Part shown: one piece after another, positions 56,745 through 64,000 of the stretch
Layout of the letters: every line of letters begins with the position of its first letter
Numbering within the stretch: the stretch's first letter is position 1
Origin: Ursus arctos
Taxonomy: Eukaryota; Chordata; Mammalia; Carnivora; Ursidae
DNA: 64,000 nt
Assembly: GCF_023065955.2 (NCBI RefSeq)
Contig: NW_026623019.1
Coordinates: forward strand, 18,542,350 to 18,606,349
Reading direction: 5' to 3'
Made by a program: the position numbers and the translations under genes
Notes under the pieces: model-generated
Databases searched by the model: none
What the model was told of the DNA's origin: nothing
What the model saw: the letters and a program-made list of their open reading frames with translations, nothing else

Positions 56745-57237
56745 CTGTCTTAGCTTCCCAGTGTTGTTATCAAAAATATTGCTAACTTAGTGGTTTAAGA
56801 CAACATCAATGTATTCTCTTACAGTTCTGGAGCTCCGAAGTCCAAAATCCGTCTCACTGGGCTAAAGTCAAGGTGTCGTCAGGTCTGGTTCTCCCTGGGG
56901 GTTCTGAGTGGAGAATGTTTCCTTGCATTTGCATGGCCACCTCTATTCCTTGGCTTGTGTCCCTTTCTCCATCTTCAAAGTGCATTATTCCAGTCTCTGC
57001 TTCCGTCATCATATCACCTTCTGCTCTGACCCTGAACTCTCCTGCATGTCTCTTATATGGACCATTATGATTATAGCAGGCCCACCTAGATAATCCAACA
57101 TCATCTACTCATCTCAAAATTCTTAATTAATAACATTTTCAAAGTCCTTTCACCATATAAGGCAACATTCGCAGTGTCTGATAATTAGGACAAAGACAAA
57201 CAGTGAGGGCCATTCATTATTCAGCCACCACAGAAGC
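56745..57237 (-). mobile_element. MLT1-like LTR, antisense
   Basis: 'gtcttagcttcccagtgttg', 'atgtattctcttacagttct', 'ggagctccgaagtccaaaat', 'ccttggcttgtgtccctttc', 'attccagtctctgcttccgt', 'ggcccacctagataatccaa', 'ctttcaccatataaggcaac'. Nearly full-length antisense MaLR solo LTR. Frames at 56873-57093 lie inside it. Confidence 0.85.
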
Positions 57238-57913
57238 CTTTGCATTTGTTTAAGCAGAAAAAAATGGCATGTTCCAAATTGTATCTTTAAAAGATCACCC
57301 TAGCTGCCTTGTGAAGGACAAATAGGAGGAAGACCATGTTCATATTGATGAACCAATTGGGAGGCAAACACAGTGGTTTTGGGAAGGAGGAAGGAAAATA
57401 ATTTCACCCAGGAGATGTGAGCTATAACATCTTGGCTAAAGGAGTCGTAGACTGGTAGAGTTAGTAAGATTCTTAGAGTATTCTATCAGTGTGGTACTGG
57501 TGCTGGCTTGTACTGGTTTTCAAGAGCTGATGTGTGCCTCTAGCCAAACCCTACATTCAGTTATGGTAATGGCTTGGAATCAAGCCTAGGTGGGAGTATT
57601 TACCTCACGGAAATTAACAAACACTGCAAGATTTCCCCACCCTCTGACCCTGAGATCCAGTTTACCAGCACCTCACAGACTCTACATAACCTGTGAAATG
57701 GGCTAAGTGGTCTCCCTGCCTTCTCAGTCTTTGCTTCCAATAACATCAAGCTCACTCCTCATCCTACTCTTGACCAGTTCTGATCCTTAGACATTTCTTT
57801 GTAGAGACAGACAAATGGTGTAGAGGCTGATTTTTAGGAATGATCTCTCCCATTTCAGTAATTTTTATGAGTTTTCCAACAAATAGGCACTATTTTTATA
57901 ACTACAAACAGAG
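57238..57913. other. No gene or repeat recognised
   Basis: Unassigned sequence. Confidence 0.45.
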
Positions 57914-57931
57914 TCAAATTTACTTTTTAAA

Positions 57932-58122
57932 AAAATGTTTTTTAAAGATTTTATTTATTTGAGAGAGAGAGAGAGCACACAAGTGGGTGGAGGGGCAGAG
58001 GGAGAGGGAGAAACAGACTCCTCTCTGAGCAGGGAGCTGACGTGGGGCTCAGTCCCAGGACCCTGGGATCATGACCTGCGCCCAAGGCAGATGCTTAACC
58101 CACCGAACCACCCAGGCACCCT
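57932..58122 (-). mobile_element. CAN-SINE, antisense, with target duplication
   Basis: 'aagattttatttatttgaga' and (GA)n, 'aaacagactcctctctgagc', 'agggagctgacgtggggctc', 'ccctgggatcatgacctgcg', 'gcagatgcttaacccaccga', 'accacccaggcaccc'. Imperfect 18-bp duplication (tcaaatttactttttaaa versus tcaacttaactttttaaa; two mismatches) at 57914-57931 and 58123-58140. Confidence 0.95.
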
Positions 58123-58469
58123 TCAACTTAACTTTTTAAATGTTGATTTTAAAAACATGTGAATGAGGACACAGTAGAACCCTTGTTTTATATGTCGATT
58201 GCTAAGCTGTGATTTAATGACTACAAAAATGGATTCTTAGCTCTAATTACGTACAAGTTCGTCTCAGTTTTCTGGGGAATTTGTTATAGGAATTGTTCTC
58301 TTGATTTGTTCCCTATAGGAAGGAAGGGTACAGAATGATGAAAATGTAAACAATAAAAAATACTTAAAAGTAATGAGCGTTCAGACATAAGAAATTATAG
58401 ACTATGAAACATATCATGAGAGCATTGTGAAAGACGTTTTATCTTGGTGTTATACCTGCTCTTGAGGCA
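58123..58469. other. No gene or repeat recognised
   Basis: AT-rich unassigned sequence. Confidence 0.45.
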
Positions 58470-58735
58470 GTAGGAAGTGTCTAAGGGCAGGCTCTTTGGA
58501 GCAAGACTTTCTGGGTTCAAATCCCAGCACTACCACTTGCTATCTGTGCTCTCTGGAAACCTTTCTGCCTCAGTTCCTTCATTGAATTTGTGAAATGGGG
58601 AGAATGATAGTTATTCTTGGCATCAGCGTTAGTGAGATGAATCAATGACTTCCCATGAACCCCTCAGTGCTTGGCACCTATTAAGCACCCAAGAAGCCTC
58701 AGCTATTATCTGTTGATATTCAACTGAGCATATCC
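58470..58735 (+). mobile_element. MIR SINE, nearly full length
   Basis: 'gcaggctctttggagcaaga', 'ctgggttcaaatcccagcac', 'taccacttgctatctgtgct', 'ttctgcctcagttccttcat', 'gtgaaatggggagaatgata', 'tcagtgcttggcacctatta'. One of the best preserved MIRs in the window, including the tRNA-like B-box (ggttcaaatcc). Confidence 0.92.
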
Positions 58736-58779
58736 TTATTTATTTCAACATAGATTTTCCTATAAGAAGAGCATTTTAA

Positions 58780-59260
58780 AGATTTACTGTAATTACAGCA
58801 CTCAGCCTCTCCCCGTCTTTCCCCAATTGATCTGTGCAGCTGAGTAAATGAGTGACTTAATCCAGTACATTTATGTAAAAAATATTTCCCAAATACACCA
58901 AATACTTATTTTTTTTCACATTTGTGTATTGAACTCCTATCCGTCTCTGTAGGCTTCACTCACGACTTAGAAGCATTATTGCTAGTCTGGCTATTAAAGC
59001 CCCAAAGAATGTGAAAGCAGCAGCTTGATTCAGGTATTTCTTCCTCTGCACTTCCTCCCCGATTAAACGCACACACCCATCACTCCTCATCTCTCCTGGC
59101 AAGTTTTCTGAGGTGTGTACCAACTTCCTGAAGAACTGAATATCATCTTGCCTTAAGTTAAACAGGAGACAGCTGGCACCATTTATCTCTTCAAATTACA
59201 AGAAAATGTGAGAAACAACAGGGTGTCTGTATGGGGTTGGGCAGAGCCGGAAAGGGCAGC
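58780..59260. promoter_or_regulatory. Candidate conserved non-coding element (tentative)
   Basis: Repeat-free, moderately GC-balanced, without an open frame. It contains the palindrome TGTAATTACA at 58788-58797 and an E-box CAGCTG at 59170-59175, plus 'gattaaacgcacaca' near 59061. It stands out from the AT-rich flanks. Function is inference only. Confidence 0.2.
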
Positions 59261-60568
59261 TGTGCGTGAAAGAGAGTATCATGGCAATGAGCTTGAGAAT
59301 TAGGTGTAGTTCTGGAAGGTTCACACTGCACGAGACAACTTAGCTCAACGTGATTTTGTGATCAGATTTTTAAATAAAATATTTTCTCTACCCTATTTAG
59401 CTGCACCTTCAAAAGTTAGATATTTCCATGATAATGATAGTAGTGGAGGAAAATTAAATTTTTTTTTTTACTTTTGTGCTAGAATCAATACACAGTTTTC
59501 TGTTGGTTTTCCCAAATCCCAGAAGATAACAACATTTAAGTTTTCTAATTATTTGTTATTTTTGTCAAATCCTGTCATATCATCTTTTAATGCAGGCTGA
59601 GTTTGGTAATGCATCACTTTGAAAAGAAACAGACACTCCTTTGTAAGCATTTGATGTCTCATATGAGTTTAATATCAGTGAAAATTCGTGAAGGATTTTT
59701 ATTCCAGTCAAAATGTTATAAAGTAATCTGTTTGAAACCACATACAGAAAGATTAGCCAAGATGAATGTATGCATGGTATTTTTAGAAAGTAAAAATAAG
59801 TAGAAATTTTTCTTAGCACTTCTTTTTGTGTATGCCTTAGTGAAATAAGAAATTACATAAGAAAAACTATACATTTAAAATCTGGATTATTAGGAAGTCT
59901 AAGGTTCATCCTAGAAGAGACTTCTTTCACATATTCATTCTTGTTGTTACTACATGTAAGAAAACATCAGGACACAAGGACAGGATGATTTTCTTGAAAA
60001 TGTGCATAATTGTAGAAGTCAGGGAGGTGGTTAAAGTGGGTATGACCTTGAAAAGAGATTATACATTTGGACTAAATGAAAGAAAACTTTGGGAATTGTT
60101 AAGTTTTCTCTGTTGCATGAAGAAATAGGTATTATATAATTCAGAGACTAGTTCAGGAATTAATATAATAAAAGAATAAAGAACTTCTCTCTACTATTAC
60201 TGAATTCTCTAAGAGCCTGAATAAAGAAAACGTGTACACATTCTTATTTTTTACAAAGGACAATTCTTATATTTATAGAGATGTCCATTTAACTTTGGTA
60301 CCTGGGCCGATACTGGAACTAATAATCGTCAGATAGTTTGTAATCTCCTATCAAAGCACAACATTCTGGGTCACAATCAACATCACTTTCTGGAAAGTAA
60401 ACTTTTGCCAACATTATTCCAGCATGATAAGAAAGTATTTCGGGATATACTACAAAACTAAAAATCTACAGTAAAGTTGCACATGCAATTTTCAGAATTT
60501 TGATTCTGTTCCATTTGCTGTTCTTAACAGCACACTACAATTCACTGTAGGCCAGCATATTACTAGAG
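59261..60568. other. No gene or repeat recognised
   Basis: AT-rich unassigned DNA. Frames of 66-80 codons on both strands (59358-59819) lack recognisable domains. Confidence 0.45.
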
Positions 60569-60947
60569 CAGTGGTTCTCAGACTTTTTGGTCTTAGGGCC
60601 TTTTTATCATCTTAAAAATTATTGAAGAACTCAACGAAATTTTCTTTATGTGAAATATTTTTTAATATTTGCTGAGTATCAATGTTTACTGAATTAGTAA
60701 TGAAAACAGAACTTTTTAAAACACAAGCATGCACACATTCCATTAGCCATGAATTGACAATATCATCATGTCAGGTAGCCGCCAGAAAATCCATTGGACG
60801 CTCAGGAGGGAATAAGAGTGAAAGGCAAATATGTTCCTAATGTTACTATGAAAATAGTTTTGACCTTACAGATCTCTGGTTCTCAGGGACGCCTCATGGT
60901 CCCTGGAACACAGGGGTCCCTGAGAACACACTTTGAGAACTGCCGTG
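60569..60947 (+). mobile_element. Charlie-type hAT DNA transposon, both ends present
   Basis: Left terminal repeat 'cagtggttctcagacttttt', then 'cttaaaaattattgaagaac', 'catcatgtcaggtagccgcc', 'agagtgaaaggcaaatatgt', 'atgaaaatagttttgacctt', 'caggggtccctgagaacaca' and the right end 'ctttgagaactgccgtg'. The ends are inverted (cagtggttctca / tgagaac..), the mark of MER1-type hAT-Charlie non-autonomous elements. The 8-bp target duplication is no longer clear. The 69-codon frame at 60794-61003 is not a gene. Confidence 0.85.
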
Positions 60948-61189
60948 CTGCAGGGTTACTGGCTGGAGGATTATCAGGATTCAGTAATAGGAACTCTAAG
61001 TGACCCAAGAGAAAGAAAATGATCAAATAGCATCCTACAGGGTATAAATTCTGACTGACTCAAAGTTAATGTTTCTATGAAAGATCTCTGGATAATATCG
61101 TTAAGCATATGCTTTTTATTTAGGGAATAAAATACTATTAAAAGGTAGGAGGAGAAGGGGGAGAAGGATTAAAAAGGGGGAGAAGAATT
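60948..61189. other. Unassigned, purine-rich at 61140-61190
   Basis: Contains (AGGAGGAGAAGGGG)-like purine sequence. No coding signal. Confidence 0.5.
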
Positions 61190-61720
61190 GGGGCATTATT
61201 TGATGAATATTTATGTATAACAGGCACTGGAGAGATGAAAAATATCTTAAAGATGTGATCCTGTCCCTTGACATGTTCATCATCAAGTGAGAGAGATCAC
61301 AATAAGTGCTCCAACAGAGTTAAGAAAGTTCTCAGACATCTCAGTGGAGGGAAAGATGATTCCCAACAAGCCATTTCAGTAAGTTTCCATAGAAGGAGGG
61401 ACAGTTACGAGTAGGCACACGCAGGAGTGCACGGTTAGTTCGGAGAAGAGCACTGTAAGCAGAGGCTGACCTCTGGGTAGAAAGACACGGAAGGTCATGG
61501 CTTCAGTGCTCTCAGAAGCTTTGATGTGGGATGGAAGGGACGGGACAAATGGTGCGAATGGGAGAGGTTAGGCTGAATTGCAGATGGCCTTACCAGCTCA
61601 CTGGAAAGATTAAGCACTGCCCTATAGACAATGGGAAGCTGCTGAAGGTTTTTAAGCAGAAGGATGACTTGTTCAGAAATATGTTTCCGAGATCCAGCTT
61701 CAGTGCCTCGGTAGAGGGAA
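61190..61720 (-). mobile_element. L2 3' region, antisense
   Basis: 'tgaatatttatgtataacag', 'gatcacaataagtgctccaa', 'tgaattgcagatggccttac', 'tatagacaatgggaagctgc', 'tgaaggtttttaagcagaag', 'gatgacttgttcag' follow antisense L2. Overlapping frames of 65-118 codons on both strands (61495-61851) are not genes. Confidence 0.65.
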
Positions 61721-61814
61721 TGAAAGGGTGAGGGTGAATCTGTAGGTTGGAAGGGCACTTTGGTGCATCTTGCAGTACTCTGTGCAAGAAGAAAGCTTGT
61801 ATATATTCTCTGGT

Positions 61815-61955
61815 TTGAACACTGATTTCTCCCTTGGTTCAGGGACCTCAAACAATTACCTAATTTATAAGGGCCTTAATTTCCTCATCTGTAGAGTAGA
61901 AGAATAATGATCTGTTTTACCGACTTTAATGATGGAATGGTTTGATGCAATAAAA
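61815..61955 (+). mobile_element. MIR SINE fragment
   Basis: 'ggacctcaaacaattaccta' and 'ttaatttcctcatctgtaga' plus 'gtagaagaataatgatctgt' match the MIR core. It ends at an (AAATA)n repeat. Confidence 0.75.
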
Positions 61956-61956
61956 T

Positions 61957-61993
61957 TAAATAATATAAATAAAATAAATAAAATAAATAAAAC
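61957..61993. repeat. (AAATA)n simple repeat
   Basis: AAATA/AAATAAAT units following the MIR. Confidence 0.9.
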
Positions 61994-62774
61994 AAACCAG
62001 CACGTATACATTGCACTTTGCGATATATATTAGTTATCATTAGAGGTACATAAAATGATAGGGAGGAAGGCAAAAGGAACAAATTCTGGAGATATTTCGG
62101 AGCTAGGGTGCACAGGATTTCCGTGACATTGTGGTCTGGTGGTGAGAGAGGGTGAAATTAGTTCAAATATTTAGATTCAGAAGACTCCAGGGAGCATCGG
62201 GGGATCATGAGGAGGGCCCGGGATAGAGGGCGCGGGGAGAATGCAGAGAAACCAAGGCCTATTTTCACACAAATACCTTTTACAAAAATGGTGGGAAATG
62301 CTTTACCACAGTTACCTCACGTAATATGAAGGTGTGGTATGGGATAGGCAGCAAGCTCGAAGGAGCAACACCGAAGAATTCAGTTGTGGCAAACTGCCCA
62401 GACCAAATGAAGGGAAGATCAGAGTTAACTAAGTCTCTAACAAGAATAAGGAACTTCTCATTAAAATCAAGTCCTCTCCTGGAGAACTGCAGGGTGACGC
62501 GCAGCCTTTAAGGAGAGAATAGGTACACATTAAGAGAAAAGCTGGGAATTTAAGCTTGATGAGAGTTCTTTCGTTAGCATGAAAACAAAAAAGATTATCA
62601 ACATATTACCAGGAGGATGAAGTACTGAAATTAGGGCAGCCAAAAAAGCCCAAGATTAGGTAAATTTCTGTTAGAATAGATCAGATTTGGAGTAAGAAAG
62701 TATTGAGCAAAAGAAAGTTTTTATCTACCTGGACAGCCAAAAGGTGCTAATTGAAAAGAAACAAATAGTCTCTC
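61994..62774. other. No gene or repeat recognised
   Basis: Unassigned. 62190-62245 is locally GC-rich ('gagggcccgggatagagggc'). The 61-codon frame at 62326-62511 has no recognisable domain. Confidence 0.45.
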
Positions 62775-62966
62775 GGGGCGCCTGGTGGTGCATGACTCTT
62801 GGTTTTGGCTCAGGTCATGATCTCAGGGTGGTGAGATCAAGCCCCACGTGGGTTGGGGGGGGTGGGGAGTCTGCTTGAGTTTCTCTCTCTCTCTCCCCCT
62901 GCCCTTCCCTGCCACTCGCTCAAGCTCTCTCTCTCTCAAATAAATAAATCTTAAAAAAAAAAAAAA
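62775..62966 (+). mobile_element. CAN-SINE
   Basis: Head 'ggggcgcctggtggtgcatg', 'gactcttggttttggctcag', B-box 'gagatcaagccccacgtggg', a G-run, 'gtctgcttgagtttctctct', CT-rich middle, 'caaataaataaatc' and a 14-base A-tail. No convincing target duplication. Confidence 0.95.
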
Positions 62967-64000
62967 CCAGGTTCTCTAAATGATGTGATAAGAAGGGAAA
63001 AATGAGTGAGTGAAAGCTAGAACGGAATTGCTATTTCTCCAACACAAATAATTGATGAAGTAAAATGCCCGAGATAGCGAAGGCATGCCTAACGTCGGCA
63101 TCTCTCCATACCATGCTTATGTTAAACTGTTTGTGAAGATGTGGGGGAGATCCACACAAAAACAATTACTTCCCAACCTCAGAATAAGGTAGAGAAGAAC
63201 ATAAACAGATTAAACGGAGGGACTTATGTTACAGTAATAATAGTTTGGATCACTTGTTTTCAGAAGGGAGAGGTAAGGGGAGTGGAGAAGTATCCTCTTT
63301 AAAATTAGAATATCTCATGGAAGAAGTTAGACAGCTAATAACATGCTAAGCCAAATCTGTGACCGTTCATAGATGCTTTGCCTTCAGATGCTAGTCAGAT
63401 TTTTTAGAGTCACATGTGAACGCACAAAATGTGGAGCATTTTGTTTTTGTCATTGAATGGAATAAACTGCCTCCCCCCACTACTAAAATGTAGTATTTAG
63501 CTTCAGAGAACACATGTTCTCTGAACGGAGGAGTACCTAAATGATAGTATGACCAAACTAGAGGCTGGTCTTGAGGCTTAGAGTCGATCACCAGGTATGT
63601 CTAGAAAACATTTTCTTCTGTTCCTCTTCTGTTCTTTTCCTGAAGTCCCATTGATCAGGGCTTAAAATGGGAATTTGGATCCGTAATTGTCTTGGTGGGT
63701 GAGAGGCTGCCATGGGAAGGTGCTATTCCTACCCCGGTACGAATTCACAGTGTCTGCGATAGATGGAGTGCCTCGCACTTGTTCCTCTCTCTGCCCCCCA
63801 AACCCATATGCGTGCCCTTCTTGCTGGTAAGCCCTCCTCGGGGTTATAAAATGGATGAGATCTTTCTGAGATCTAAATATACAGGAACACAATTTTAACA
63901 TATTGTGTCATTAAGAAGTTGAGGAGCTTTTAGACACAATCTGGAGGTAGTGGAAAATTAGATGCAGTGTTGCATTAGACATGTTTTTAGTATTTTCTTC
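62967..64000. other. No gene or repeat recognised
   Basis: Unassigned to the end of the window. Overlapping opposite-strand frames of 66-79 codons (63391-63901) lack recognisable domains. Confidence 0.45.

Overview
This window is nuclear DNA of a placental mammal, almost certainly a caniform carnivoran. The clearest evidence is a set of about a dozen tRNA-derived CAN-SINE (SINEC) copies. Each has a head reading roughly 'cacctgggtggctcag..ggttaag', an A/B-box tRNA-like body, a (CT)-rich middle and an AATAAA/poly-A tail. The copies near 17.6 kb and 26.7 kb carry the 'ggcgcagt..gttaagcg' head that I associate with bears and pinnipeds. That narrower placement rests on memory and is an inference. 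The carnivore-type L1 3' ends at 32.8-33.5 kb and 36.8 kb fit the same picture.

I find no protein-coding gene, no convincing exon and no independent RNA gene. The longest open frames (161 codons or fewer) are chance frames, usually inside transposon relics. The only frames with recognisable protein similarity are L1 ORF2 C-terminal or reverse-transcriptase remnants (33.1-33.5, 34.2-34.5 and 48.96-49.27 kb). The region is AT-rich, CpG-poor and transposon-dense, so it is either intergenic or inside a large intron.

Layout. 0-8.5 kb: ancient L1/L2/MIR remnants and two plus-strand SINEs. 8.6-11.1 kb: a SINE, then a decayed minus-strand L1 broken up by an MST LTR, a plus-strand L1 piece, a SINE and a MaLR fragment. 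11-15.5 kb: a SINE and an L2 split by a MaLR LTR. 15.6-18.2 kb: a second old minus-strand L1 holding the youngest-looking SINE (perfect 16-bp target duplication). 19-31.7 kb: sparse old repeats, including a MaLR LTR with attached internal sequence (21.7-22.6 kb). 31.7-37.9 kb: a third, long minus-strand L1 containing a younger L1 with a perfect 16-bp target duplication, a SINE, a (GT)21 microsatellite and another L1 tail. 38-48 kb: hAT-Charlie, L2, MIR and MaLR fragments, with a CpG-rich patch at 47.3-47.8 kb. 48.5-49.6 kb: a plus-strand 5'-truncated L1. 50-64 kb: further L2/MIR/MaLR/SINE copies, a possible ERV-internal relic (52.8-54.5 kb) and a nearly complete Charlie-type hAT element (60.6-60.9 kb).

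Three repeat-free stretches (38.65-39.08, 51.82-52.11 and 58.78-59.26 kb) look more like candidate conserved non-coding or regulatory DNA than neutral sequence. Only an alignment could show this. I saw no sign of an undescribed biological system. Family names for old repeats come from memory of consensus sequences and should be confirmed with RepeatMasker.
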